A stretch of DNA of 42,545 nt from positions 1-42,545 of the forward strand of contig JBKPNX010000031.1 of the NCBI GenBank assembly GCA_046732855.1, read 5' to 3'. A program made the translations under genes and the position numbers. Source of the DNA: JBKPNX01 sp046732855 (GTDB taxonomy: Bacteria > Pseudomonadota > Alphaproteobacteria > Geminicoccales > Geminicoccaceae). Numbering within the stretch: the stretch's first letter is position 1; each line of letters opens with the position of its first letter. This document shows positions 8,584 to 17,464 of the stretch, one piece after another. The notes beneath the pieces are model-generated. The model did not search any database and was not told where the DNA came from. It worked only from the letters and a program-made list of their open reading frames with translations.

Positions 8584-8642
8584 GAGGCGAGTGCCGCAGA
8601 GGAAGCTTGCGGCCCCCGCACTGCCGCCCTTAACCTGCGGCC

Positions 8643-9248
8643 ATGACCGTGCGCCTCTGGCTGCTGATCGGCACGATTTGGCTCGCCTGCGCCGGCGCGC
8701 CGACCGCGACGCAGGCGAGCGAAGATCTCTGCGCCCGGCTGTCCGTGCCGGACGGCGTCGGGCTGGCCTGCATGGTGCGCAGCGACCCCGCCGGGTCCGG
8801 CTTGGCCGCGGTGGTGCAGCCGACCGACAGCGAATTCGCCCCGCTCAGCGAGCTCACGCTGCGTCGGGTCGAGGAGCCGATCGACAACCCCACCGAGTGG
8901 CTGCGCCGGCAGCTCACGCTCGATCTGTCGCCGGTCGATGCCGCCTTAAACGCGCTGATCCGGGGCCCCGACAGCCCGATCACCGGCACGCCGCTCGCCG
9001 AGCAGCTGCAGAGCTGGCGCGGGCTGTTGGGCGCCGCCGCCACGTTGCCGCTGACCGGCTGCGCCGACCCGGTGCGCCTGGCCGGCGGCAAGGCCTGGGA
9101 AATGGCGTGCGCGTGGGAGCTGGGGGGGCTGCGCCAATACATGCGCTTCCGGCTGGCCGAGCGCGCCGGCGATTACTATGGGATCAGGATCCGGACCATG
9201 AACGAGCAGCGCCTGCGCCATCTGCTGGCGATCGCCAACTCGTTCTAG
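8643..9248 (+). CDS. Secreted hypothetical protein
   Basis: A 201-residue protein with a clear signal peptide: MTVRLWLLIGTIWLACAGAP followed by T-A-T-Q-A-S-E, giving a likely signal peptidase I cleavage after T-Q-A. The mature part has four Cys (two near the start and two near the T-G-C-A-D-P and M-A-C-A-W positions) that could form two disulfides in the periplasm. It is rich in Leu and Arg helices toward the C-terminus. I do not recognise the family. It lies 35 bases before the acyl-CoA dehydrogenase gene, but no functional link is visible. Confidence 0.7.
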   Translation: MTVRLWLLIGTIWLACAGAPTATQASEDLCARLSVPDGVGLACMVRSDPAGSGLAAVVQPTDSEFAPLSELTLRRVEEPIDNPTEWLRRQLTLDLSPVDAALNALIRGPDSPITGTPLAEQLQSWRGLLGAAATLPLTGCADPVRLAGGKAWEMACAWELGGLRQYMRFRLAERAGDYYGIRIRTMNEQRLRHLLAIANSF

Positions 9249-9283
9249 CCTGGCGCCCCGTCAGCCGAGCAGGAGACTTCCCC

Positions 9284-10497
<1,214 letters not shown>

Positions 10498-10501
<4 letters not shown>

Positions 10502-10740
10502 CTAAGAGCTCCCAGGTTCGCGCAACGCCTGCAGGGTTGATCGGCAGCCAACTGGCCTAGCTTGAAGAGCTCGTCAAGCTTCTGGAGCGCATCTTCACCG
10601 TTTGCTTCGCCGTTCGCGCACTGATCAATGAAGGATTGATACCCCCTGGTACGGCAGAACGAGCAGGCTTTGCCGCTCTGAAGGCCCCTCAAGGTTTGAG
10701 AAGCGGAAGGCACCGGCGTCTCCTCGAAGCCGCGATTCAC
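10498..10740 (-). CDS. Small Cys-rich hypothetical protein
   Basis: An 80-residue reading frame on the - strand starting at GTG 10740 and ending 4 bases inside the 3' end of gcdH (convergent). It contains C-S-F-C, a single Cys in QCANGE and C-R-R-C, so it could bind a metal through the two C-x-x-C pairs. It lies in sequence clearly richer in A/T than its neighbours, next to a broken transporter gene, which suggests recent arrival. An AT-rich stretch upstream of the start (10741-10815) could hold its promoter. No family is recognised and coding status is uncertain. Confidence 0.4.
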
Positions 10741-10819
10741 CTAAGAATCTCTCACGTGATATAGGGATATAGTCCTTTCTACCACAGGATAATAGTCAGT
10801 GGCAAGAAGAGAACATTGA

Positions 10820-11361
10820 TTGCCGGCCGTGGCGTTCGCGCTGCTCGCGCTGATCGAACCGGGCGAGCGGGGCCGGCTCTGGTGCTTGGCGGGCTGCTGG
10901 CCGCGGGGGTCGACCAGGGCCTGGCTTACAACCTGTCGACCACCGCCGGGATGGCGCCGATTCCCCCGGCGAAGGCCGGCGTAGCCTCGGGCGTGCTCAA
11001 CACCATCCGCATGGTCGGCCTCGCGGTCGGCGTCGCGCTCACCGGGGTTCTGATGCGCGCGCTGGAATACGGCAAACTGACCGACCTGCTTTCTGCGGCG
11101 GGCGCGGCGGTCGGCCCGGCGGAGCGCGCCGAGATCGGTGGTCTGCTCTCCGGCTCACCGGGCGCGGTCGCGGCGCTTTCCAGGATGGGCGCCGCCGCGG
11201 TCGCGGATATGGAGCAGATCGTCCGCTCGAGTTTCGATCGCGGCTTCCAGGCGGGGATGATCCTCTGTGCCGCGCTCTTCCTGGCGGGCGTGGCCGTGGC
11301 GCTGATCGGGACCGAAACGCGACCCGCCCTCGCCGCCGACCGGCCGCCGCGGGCAGTCTGA
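10820..11361 (+). pseudogene. MFS (DHA2-type) transporter remnant
   Basis: Only the last third of a major facilitator superfamily transporter remains, and it is split between two frames. One frame (10820 to about 10870) reads A-V-A-F-A-L-L-A-L-I-E-P-G-E-R-G. Another frame continues with LVLGGLLAAGVDQGLAYNLS, an A-G-V-A-S-G-V-L-N-T-I-R-M-V-G motif and the final transmembrane helix. The P-x-x-x-A-G-x-A-S-G-x-x-N-T-x-R block is typical of the C-terminal half of 14-TM drug:H+ antiporters (DHA2). The 5' two thirds are absent; just upstream the sequence turns AT-rich, marking a deletion or insertion junction near 10815. A frameshift lies at about 10860-10880. It cannot make a working transporter. 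Confidence 0.75.
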
Positions 11362-11373
11362 TCGCGCGCCTTC

Positions 11374-11604
11374 TCAGGCTGGCGTCGGGCCTTTGCGCGC
11401 CGGCGCGCCGTCTGCGTCCTCCCCATCCTCGTAGCCGGGCTCGGCTGCGGGCACCGTATAGACCTCGCCGAACCAGCGCCCGAGATCGACGTCGCGACAG
11501 CGCACCGAGCAGAACGGGCGGTATGCGTGCACGCGCGGCCGGCCGCAGATCGGACAGCGTGCTGCCCGGCCGGGGCCCGGCTCCTCGCGGTTATCGTCGC
11601 TCAC
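11374..11604 (-). CDS. yacG: DNA gyrase inhibitor YacG
   Basis: Small zinc protein that in E. coli binds GyrB and inhibits gyrase. The 76-residue product has the family zinc site C17-P-I-C20 and C32-S-V-R-C36, followed at once by the D-V-D-L-G-R-W-F-G-E signature. The rest is an acidic, probably flexible tail. The GTG at 11604 is chosen because the family begins just ahead of the zinc site; this start lies inside the 3' end of rng (14-base overlap), so translation is coupled. It ends 12 bases from the end of the convergent transporter remnant. Confidence 0.92.
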   Translation of the reverse strand: MSDDNREEPGPGRAARCPICGRPRVHAYRPFCSVRCRDVDLGRWFGEVYTVPAAEPGYEDGEDADGAPARKGPTPA

Positions 11605-13003
11605 CGGTCTGCTCCTCGATCCGATAACACCCGGGGGCAAGCGACTGATCCCTGCGCAGCGCAATCCGGTCGCCGGAGCGCGCGGCGAAGGCCTGCCACG
11701 CCGCCCTGCCCGCTGCGCTCAGATAGTCGTGCAGATCGGGCGCGGCGAGCACGGTCACCCGCCCCGGCGGCAGCCTGCTCGACGCGCGCATCAGATCCTC
11801 CGCGCGCCAGCGCAGCCCAGGCACCGTGCCGCCGCCGTCGCACACGGGACACGCCCGGCCGAGCAGCTCGGCCAGGCTCGGGCCGGTCCGCTTGCGGCTG
11901 ATCTCGACCAGGCCAAAGCGCGACATGCTGAACGCCTGGACCGGCACGGGATCGCGCGCGAGGGCATCGCGCAGGGCGGCGAGCACACGGGTGCGCGCCG
12001 CGCGCGCCGGCAGGTCGATGAAATCGACCACCGTGGTGCCCCCGATCCGGCGCAGGCGCAGCTGGCGCGCGATCTCGCCGGCCGCCGCGAGGTTGGCCTC
12101 GAGCGCGCGGCGCCCGCCGCCATTCACGTCGATCGCCGTGAACGCCGCGGTCGACTGGATGATCAGCGAACCGCCGTCCGGCAGAGGCACGTTCGGCTGC
12201 AGCGCCTGCTCGAGCTGCTCGGCTGCGCCCGTGGCCTCGAACGGGTCCGCCACGCTGACCAGGCGCTCGGCGAATGCGGGCTGCCATTCCGCGAGCCAGG
12301 TGCGCGCACGCGCCAGCAGCGCCTGATCGCCGACCACGATGCGCTCGAGATCCGGGGCGATCCGCTCGAGCAGGAGGCGAGGCAGCAAGCCGTCCACGGC
12401 GTGGATGCGCGCGGGCGGCGTCGCGGCGCGCGCCGCGACCTCGATCTCGACCCACTTTGCGCGCAAGCGCGCCAGCTCCGCCAGGAGCTCGTCATCGCTC
12501 GCGAGCGGCGCGGTACGGCGCAGGGTCACCCCGCCCTCGGGAAAAAGCGTCCCCGCCCGGGCCTGCTGCTCCGCGGCCGCGGGCGTCCGCTCGAGCCGCG
12601 CCGACAGCGCCACGTCGGGCCGGCGCGGGCGCAAGACTAGATGGACCCCGACCAGCGCGATGTCGCCGGTGACCCGCGGCGCCTTGCCGGCGGTCGGCCC
12701 CTGGCGCACCTGGACAAGGACCCCCTGCCCTTCCGAGAGCATTCGCTCGATCGCCGCGTCCCGCGGAGCTCCCGCGATGAAGCGCGCATCGCGCGCGCCG
12801 AGCCAGGCCTCCGCGGTCAGGCCGCAGTCGACGAAGGCGGCGCCGAGATCCTTATCGACCGCGCGCACCCGGCCGAGCACGATGGCGCCGCGCGGATCGT
12901 CGACCGCCTCGTCGAGCAGGTCGACCTCGACCAGTGCCCCATCCTCGAGCAGCGCGGCTTTCAGGCCGAACGGCGAGCGCTCGATGACCAGTTCGCTGCT
13001 CAC
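11591..13003 (-). CDS. rng: Ribonuclease E/G family protein
   Basis: Endoribonuclease of the RNase E/G family, involved in rRNA 5' end maturation and mRNA decay. The 470-residue product has the catalytic region A-F-T-A-I-D-V-N-G-G with Asp292, and V-V-D-F-I-D-L with Asp327/Asp330, the Mg2+-binding acidic pairs of the family. Further on is a C-P-V-C motif like the zinc-link that holds RNase E/G dimers together. It lacks the long C-terminal scaffold of RNase E, so it is the short RNase G type, although the S1 part (first ~120 residues) is recognisable only weakly. Start is GTG 13003, overlapping the maf stop (GTGA). The infA-maf-rng-yacG order is conserved in Alphaproteobacteria. Confidence 0.92.
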   Translation of the reverse strand: MSSELVIERSPFGLKAALLEDGALVEVDLLDEAVDDPRGAIVLGRVRAVDKDLGAAFVDCGLTAEAWLGARDARFIAGAPRDAAIERMLSEGQGVLVQVRQGPTAGKAPRVTGDIALVGVHLVLRPRRPDVALSARLERTPAAAEQQARAGTLFPEGGVTLRRTAPLASDDELLAELARLRAKWVEIEVAARAATPPARIHAVDGLLPRLLLERIAPDLERIVVGDQALLARARTWLAEWQPAFAERLVSVADPFEATGAAEQLEQALQPNVPLPDGGSLIIQSTAAFTAIDVNGGGRRALEANLAAAGEIARQLRLRRIGGTTVVDFIDLPARAARTRVLAALRDALARDPVPVQAFSMSRFGLVEISRKRTGPSLAELLGRACPVCDGGGTVPGLRWRAEDLMRASSRLPPGRVTVLAAPDLHDYLSAAGRAAWQAFAARSGDRIALRRDQSLAPGCYRIEEQTGERR

Positions 13004-13593
13004 GGCTCCGGTCGCCAGCCAAGGCCGCGCAGGAGGTCGAGGGTGGTCGCGAGGGGCAGGCCGACCACGTTCGACCAGCTGCCGTTGATCGCCAGGGTGA
13101 ATGCCTCGGCCCGTCCTTGGATCGCGTAGCCGCCGGCCTTGCCCTGCCATTCGCCGCTCGCGAGATACGCCGCGAGCTCACGCTCGCCAAGGCGCTTGAA
13201 GCGCACCATGGTGATGGCCGCGCGCACCGCCCGCCGGCCATCCGGCGCGGCGACCGCGACGCCGGTATAGACCCGGTGCCGACGGCCGGACAGCAGGCGC
13301 AAGAAGCGGGCCGCCGTCGCGACATCGTCCGCCTTGCCGAGGATGCGCCGGCCGCACGCCACGACGGTGTCGGCGGCGAGGACGTAGGCTCCGGCGGCAT
13401 CGAGCCGGGCCGCCACGTCAGCGGCTTTGGCCACGGCCAGGCGCAGGACATGATCCCGCGGCAGCTCACGGGAGAGGGGCGTCTCGTCCACCTCGGGGAG
13501 TGCGATACGCTCAGGGATCACCCCGACCTGGCGCAGCAGAGCCAGACGGCGGGGCGAGGACGAGGCGAGAATCAGGGGTGCGCGGTCTGGCAC
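13000..13593 (-). CDS. maf: Maf-like nucleotide pyrophosphatase
   Basis: House-cleaning hydrolase of non-canonical nucleoside triphosphates (dTTP/UTP or m7GTP type); in some bacteria Maf over-expression inhibits septation. The 197-residue product starts PLILASSSPRRLALLRQVGV, the phosphate-binding S-x-S-P-R-R signature, and contains V-L-A-A-D-T-V-V-A with the catalytic Asp, then R-R-I-L-G-K. A late G-K-A-G-G-Y-A-I-Q-G-R segment is also family-typical. Start is GTG 13593, 16 bases after infA. Its stop overlaps the start of rng. Confidence 0.93.
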   Translation of the reverse strand: MPDRAPLILASSSPRRLALLRQVGVIPERIALPEVDETPLSRELPRDHVLRLAVAKAADVAARLDAAGAYVLAADTVVACGRRILGKADDVATAARFLRLLSGRRHRVYTGVAVAAPDGRRAVRAAITMVRFKRLGERELAAYLASGEWQGKAGGYAIQGRAEAFTLAINGSWSNVVGLPLATTLDLLRGLGWRPEP

Positions 13594-13609
13594 CCGTCAG
13601 TTAGACCCG

Positions 13610-13828
13610 TCACTTGAAGCGATAGGTGATCCGGCCACGCTTCAGATCATACGGCGTCATCTCCACCGTGACCTTGTCGCCGGTCAGCACGCGGATCCGG
13701 TTCTTGCGCATGCGTCCCGAGGTGTGGGCGAGGATCTCGTGCTCGTTCTCGAGCTTGACGCGAAACATGGCGTTGGGCAGCACTTCGGTCACCGTGCCGC
13801 CGAATTCGATCAGGTCTTCCTTGGCCAT
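13610..13828 (-). CDS. infA: Translation initiation factor IF-1
   Basis: Essential initiation factor that occupies the ribosomal A site. The 72-residue product is a complete S1-like OB-fold: MAKEDLIEFGGTVTEVLPNA, then F-R-V-K-L-E-N-E-H-E-I-L-A-H-T-S-G-R-M-R-K-N-R-I-R-V and a G-D-K-V-T-V-E-M-T-P-Y-D-L-K-R-G-R-I-T-Y-R ending. The reading frame stays open upstream for several hundred bases, but that extension is translated repeat sequence with no resemblance to IF-1, so the ATG at 13828 is the real start. First gene of infA-maf-rng-yacG. Confidence 0.97.
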   Translation of the reverse strand: MAKEDLIEFGGTVTEVLPNAMFRVKLENEHEILAHTSGRMRKNRIRVLTGDKVTVEMTPYDLKRGRITYRFK

Positions 13829-14826
13829 CCACCCTCCGTCTGGCGATTGCACAGCCTGTAGATGACGACTGGCCGGACCGAGGTCAAGGTGCCAGGCAGG
13901 GGCGATCGAAGTGTCCGCGCGCCGCCGGATTGCAGCCGGCTCAGTCGACCGATGGTCGTTTGCGCGCAGAAGCGCGATCGATCCTCGCCTCTCCCCGCGG
14001 CCAGACGTCGGCATTACCTGTGCCGGGCCTGCGTTACCCCGACTCTGCGAGCCCTGGTGGGGCGATCTATTGCGCAGATATCTTGAGGAGGTCGCGATCG
14101 CCTCGATGCTTGGCCAGCTCGATGACGCGCCGCGCGCCGGTGGGGTACCCCGACGAAGGCGCGTGAGGCCGCCGAGGAGGTCGCGACTTCGAGACAGTCG
14201 CGGTCCGCGCAGCCGAGATGTTTGAGCTTGCAAGCCGACGCTTGGCCTCGGGTTCATTTGGTGCGGGTATGACCTGGGTTCGTTCGTGTGCATGACGCCC
14301 GGGCGTAGGCCGCCTGTCGGGTTCGTTTGGTGCGGGTGTGACTTGGGTTCGTTCGTGTGCATGACGCCCGGGCGTACGCCGCCTGTCGGGTTCGTTTGGA
14401 TGTGGGTATGACTTGGGTTCGTTCGTGTGCATGACGCCCGGGCGTACGCCGCCTGTCGGGTTCGTTTGGGCGCGTGGGGAAAGCCGTGCAGCACGCGTCG
14501 GGTTCGTTTGGACATGCTCGATCGAATCTGTTCGGACGCGATGGGGACAAGCGCGCCGGCGGCGCCGACCGAGTCGGACCTGAGCTGCGTCGCATGACAG
14601 CGGCCTGCGTTGACCAGGGCGCATTTGCTCTCCTGCAATGTTTGGGGAACGGCGGGCGTACAGCCGGCTCAGGTCCGTAGTGTACCCTATCACGGCATTT
14701 TTCTCAACGCGTGCGAGCTTAGGGTCTGCCCGATGCTGCGGCCGGCGGTAACGCGGCCTAACCATCCGTCAGCCTTCTGTTCGGGGGGTCCGTGGGACCC
14801 TGGGATCCGTGTCGCGGCCCAGCAGC
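13829..14826. other. Repeat-bearing region without a convincing gene
   Basis: About 1 kb between the infA start and the end of the injection-system operon. Several frames are open on both strands because of high GC, but none resembles a protein family. Positions 14250-14469 hold a tandem repeat (listed separately). Around 14060-14210 the - strand reads G-Y-P-T-G-A-R-R-V-I-E-L-A-K-H before a stop, possibly a gene remnant. The infA promoter should lie just above 13828, but no clear -35/-10 pair is visible. The region marks the junction between the housekeeping genes and the accessory locus. Confidence 0.6.
14250..14469. repeat. Tandem repeat, three 69-70 bp units
   Basis: Three nearly identical units begin at 14250 (69 bp), 14319 (69 bp) and 14388 (70 bp), followed by a partial copy at 14458; each begins GGGTTCGTTTGG (GGGTTCATTTGG in the first). 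Another isolated GGGTTCGTTTGG lies at 14500. Inside each unit a related half-motif TGGGTTCGTTCG recurs, followed by TGTGCATGACGCCCGGGCGT. On the - strand one frame would read a 23-residue repeat rich in T-N-E-P and T-N-P-T, but the 70-bp third unit breaks the frame, so it is probably not coding. The sharp unit identity suggests slippage or recent amplification. Confidence 0.9.
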
Positions 14827-15255
14827 TCAGGTGCTTCCAGACCAGTGTCCCATGGTTCGGCGCAGGTTCGGGGTGAGATCGCCACGTTCGCGGATCGCGC
14901 GCTCAAGGGTCTGGTGTCCAAGGGCAGCCATGGCGAGTAGCTCGGGTTCGTCGTGAATGGGATCAGCGCTCTGGGCAAAGCGCTTCAGCAAATTCAACTC
15001 TCGGCGCTTGCTCAGATCCGCGTGCCGAATCAGCATGACCCGAAGCAGTTTGTCGTCCGATTGGAGCAGAGGGGGCACGACCCGGTCGAAGACGTCGTAA
15101 TGCTTTTCGCGAAACTCCTGGAGCCCCAGCTCCCACTGCGGCGGCGGCTCGGAGTTGACGAAATCCAGGAAATCCCTGATTGCGCGTGCCTTCGATTGGT
15201 AAAGTCCCGCCTTGCGCCAGACCTTCCGCATCGTGGCACAGACGTATGCGGACAT
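14827..15255 (-). CDS. Hypothetical helical protein, end of CIS operon
   Basis: A 142-residue protein of unknown family, the last gene of the injection-system operon, starting at ATG 15255, 29 bases after the coiled-coil gene. It is predominantly charged and helical: an N-terminal K-V-W-R-K-A-G-L-Y-Q segment, a W-E-L-G-L-Q-E-F-R-E-K-H-Y-D-V-F helix, and a Leu/Arg-rich C-terminal half with L-L-A-M-A-A-L-G-H-Q-T-L-E-R-A-I-R-E-R-G. The last part has a helical-repeat (HEAT-like) rhythm. No signal peptide or membrane segment. Its place beside the fibre genes hints at a fibre-assembly or regulatory role, but that is inference only. Confidence 0.6.
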   Translation of the reverse strand: MSAYVCATMRKVWRKAGLYQSKARAIRDFLDFVNSEPPPQWELGLQEFREKHYDVFDRVVPPLLQSDDKLLRVMLIRHADLSKRRELNLLKRFAQSADPIHDEPELLAMAALGHQTLERAIRERGDLTPNLRRTMGHWSGST

Positions 15256-15284
15256 GTCGTCCGACCCGATCTACCCCGGCGCCC

Positions 15285-15530
15285 TCAGACCGAGGCCGGC
15301 AATGCGTCCGAGTCGCCAAGCGGTCGGTCGGCCGCCCCGGTCTTGATGCCGCCGTTCCCGAGCTGACCTGCCTTCGCCAGCTCTTCTTCGAGCACCTGGA
15401 TCGCGCCGCTGATCCGGGTCAGAGTTGTACGGACACTGGCCTGCTTGGTTTCCAGCTCGCTCAGCAACTTGGCGCCGGCTTCGTACTCCTGCTTCAGTTC
15501 TTCAAGTCGCCGTTCGATCTGCTCGCGCAT
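15285..15530 (-). CDS. Small coiled-coil protein
   Basis: An 81-residue protein starting at ATG 15530, 17 bases downstream of the first fibre gene. Residues 1-55 form one amphipathic, heptad-patterned helix (start MREQIERRLEELKQEYEAGA, then a long L-x-x-L-E-T-K-Q segment and I-Q-V-L-E-E-E-L-A-K), followed by a Gly/Ala-rich tail that looks disordered. This resembles small coiled-coil proteins often found next to phage and CIS fibre genes, where they may act as fibre chaperones or trimeric stalks. No specific family is recognised. Confidence 0.7.
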   Translation of the reverse strand: MREQIERRLEELKQEYEAGAKLLSELETKQASVRTTLTRISGAIQVLEEELAKAGQLGNGGIKTGAADRPLGDSDALPASV

Positions 15531-15547
15531 GACGCTCTCCCCTGCGT

Positions 15548-17440
15548 TTATCGAACGCCGTCAGCCGACCATGCTTGCGGCCGACGGGATGGGTTCAAGC
15601 TTCCGGTGAAATGCTCCGACAGCTCCCGAATCTGCCGTTGCTGGTCCTGCACGACCCGAGTCAGCACCGCCACGATCTCTATGGGATTGAGGCTCTTGCG
15701 ATCGCCGGTGGCGAGCAGGTCGGGAACTTCTTCGGCGATGAAGCCGGCGCGAGACTCCTCATTGTCGATGTACTTGAACGTCACGGGCCGCAGCTCGCGC
15801 AACGCCGTCAGCGCATCGGCCAACGACAGACCCTCGACATCCTTCTTGCACGAGATGCTTGACCCGTTGCGCCACTCCCGCCCTTCGAAACAGTGAGCGC
15901 CGCCGGCGAGGTGGATCGGGTGGATCGGGTTGACGCCGAAGCCGATGCTCCCTTCGCCACCCCTGCTGCCGAGCACGATCCTGCCGTTTGCGCCGAACGC
16001 CATGCTGATCGTGTTGGCGATCCTGACCAGAATCGTGCGTGGTGAGTTGAGGTGAGTTGTGCCACCCGAGTCCTGGGCCAGGGCATAGTTTCTATGGTCA
16101 TTCTGATCGATCGCGCCGTTGCCAAAATAAACGAAGTTGTCCGGGCTGGGTGGCCAATCGCCCACGGTCAGGTGGCCCGCCTTGATCCGACCTCTGACCT
16201 CGAGCTGTTCGCCGGGCTCGCCCACGCCGATCCCGACCTGGCCATCCGTCTTGAGCGTCATCACGTTCTTGCTGCCGCCGGCGCGCAGCTGCAGGTCGTG
16301 CCCGGTCATGGTCGCGAGCACCCCGCCATTCCCATCGATCCCGAGCATGACCTCGTGGGTGCCGCTGGCGTCGCGCACGTTCAGCGCCGCCTCGCCCTCG
16401 CCCACCACAGTAAGCGAGCGATCGGGCGCAGCCGTGCCGATGCCGACCCGGCCGCCGGTCTGGGCGAGATAGACCGCATTGCCATCGCCGGAACTGGATG
16501 CCCGGACCTGGAGCGGCACGTGGCCGCCGTCCTGCGAGACCACCCGAAACGACCTTTCGTCCACGAGCGGTTGCAGATCCAAGGTGGGCTCGACCTCCGA
16601 TCCGCCCGGCTGGACGGACCAGCTCCCCAGTCGGAGGCTTCCCAGCACCTCGAAGTTGCCCGCAAGGTGCGCTTCGTCCGCCTGAACTTCGAGACGCGAG
16701 AAGTGGCCGCCATCCTCACGATCAAGAAGCAGCGCATCCGCGGCGTCCGCCACGCTGAGCCGCAGGCCACCGCCATCCCGCGCGCCGAGCCTGCCCGCGG
16801 GCGTGTCGGTGACCGCTGCGGAAACTGTATCGCTTCGTCGAATCCGCAGCTCTCTACCCTCTTGCCCAACCAGCTGGCGCCGGTGCGGCAGCTCCTCGGC
16901 CCGATCGCGGACCGTCGCGACCCCGCTCGCATCGACCTCCACGATCGCGAGGACGATCGCCTCGCCGGCCTCGATCGGAGCGACATCCCCCGCGCTCGGG
17001 AGCAGTCGCAGCATGGGCGTCTGCTCCAGCTTGCCGCACGAGCCCTCGCCGAAGCGCAAAGCCTGGGCGAACTGCAGGCAAAGGTAGTATGTCCCGGCTT
17101 CGCGCCCGGCGATGCCGAGCCGGAACGGCGGGTCGATCGGCTGCCCCGCCTCCCCGGGCAGCTCGCCGCCGACGTCGGCCTGGCCTTCGGCGGACAGCGT
17201 GATCAGCTCACCTTTGCCGTCGACCCCCACCCCGGGCCCGACCTCGATCTGGCTGCCCGCATCCTGGACACTCACCTCCAGCCCGCTCGCCACGCCGCGC
17301 CCGTGCAAGGCGGCGTGGTGCATGCGGGCCATCGGCAAGTGAAACTCCTCCCAATCGTCGAAATGGTTGCGACTGGAGTGCGGGCATTCGGTGGTCGGCG
17401 GGCTGAAGTACTGGCTGCGCTTCACAGGCTCGGCTGACAT
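15548..17440 (-). CDS. CIS tail fibre with S74 chaperone domain (copy 1)
   Basis: Candidate target-recognition fibre of the injection system, 630 residues. The N-terminus (K-R-S-Q-Y-F and M-A-R-M-H-H-A-A-L-H-G-R-G-V-A-S-G-L-E-V) is a conserved attachment-type domain with H-x-x-x-L-H-G-x-G-V-x-x-G-L. The middle (about 330-450) has beta-rich repeats of the form GGRVGIGTAAPDRSLTVVG, as in trimeric phage fibre shafts. The C-terminus (about 515-615) is a peptidase S74 intramolecular chaperone: S-S-I-S-C-K-K-D, L-R-P-V-T-F-K-Y and A-G-F-I-A-E-E-V-P-D-L. Ser527 and Lys532 have the Ser-(x4)-Lys spacing of the self-cleaving dyad, so the domain is probably released after folding. It is a paralogue of the next gene upstream in the operon. 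Confidence 0.88.
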   Translation of the reverse strand: MSAEPVKRSQYFSPPTTECPHSSRNHFDDWEEFHLPMARMHHAALHGRGVASGLEVSVQDAGSQIEVGPGVGVDGKGELITLSAEGQADVGGELPGEAGQPIDPPFRLGIAGREAGTYYLCLQFAQALRFGEGSCGKLEQTPMLRLLPSAGDVAPIEAGEAIVLAIVEVDASGVATVRDRAEELPHRRQLVGQEGRELRIRRSDTVSAAVTDTPAGRLGARDGGGLRLSVADAADALLLDREDGGHFSRLEVQADEAHLAGNFEVLGSLRLGSWSVQPGGSEVEPTLDLQPLVDERSFRVVSQDGGHVPLQVRASSSGDGNAVYLAQTGGRVGIGTAAPDRSLTVVGEGEAALNVRDASGTHEVMLGIDGNGGVLATMTGHDLQLRAGGSKNVMTLKTDGQVGIGVGEPGEQLEVRGRIKAGHLTVGDWPPSPDNFVYFGNGAIDQNDHRNYALAQDSGGTTHLNSPRTILVRIANTISMAFGANGRIVLGSRGGEGSIGFGVNPIHPIHLAGGAHCFEGREWRNGSSISCKKDVEGLSLADALTALRELRPVTFKYIDNEESRAGFIAEEVPDLLATGDRKSLNPIEIVAVLTRVVQDQQRQIRELSEHFTGSLNPSRRPQAWSADGVR

Positions 17441-17464
17441 CCGCTCCTCCTGTTAGGTAGAGCC

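Noticed and set aside
10816..11361. Intact small membrane protein
   Set aside because: The sequence is clearly the C-terminal third of an MFS transporter, with the preceding helix in another frame; a remnant rather than a full gene.
14250..14520. CRISPR array
   Set aside because: Units are 69-70 bp and nearly identical throughout, without unique spacers; no cas genes are nearby.
13610..14638. A 342-residue frame that includes infA as its last 72 residues
   Set aside because: The upstream 270 residues are translated tandem repeat and GC-rich intergenic sequence; IF-1 begins at ATG 13828 and the third repeat unit would break the frame if it were a real repeat protein.
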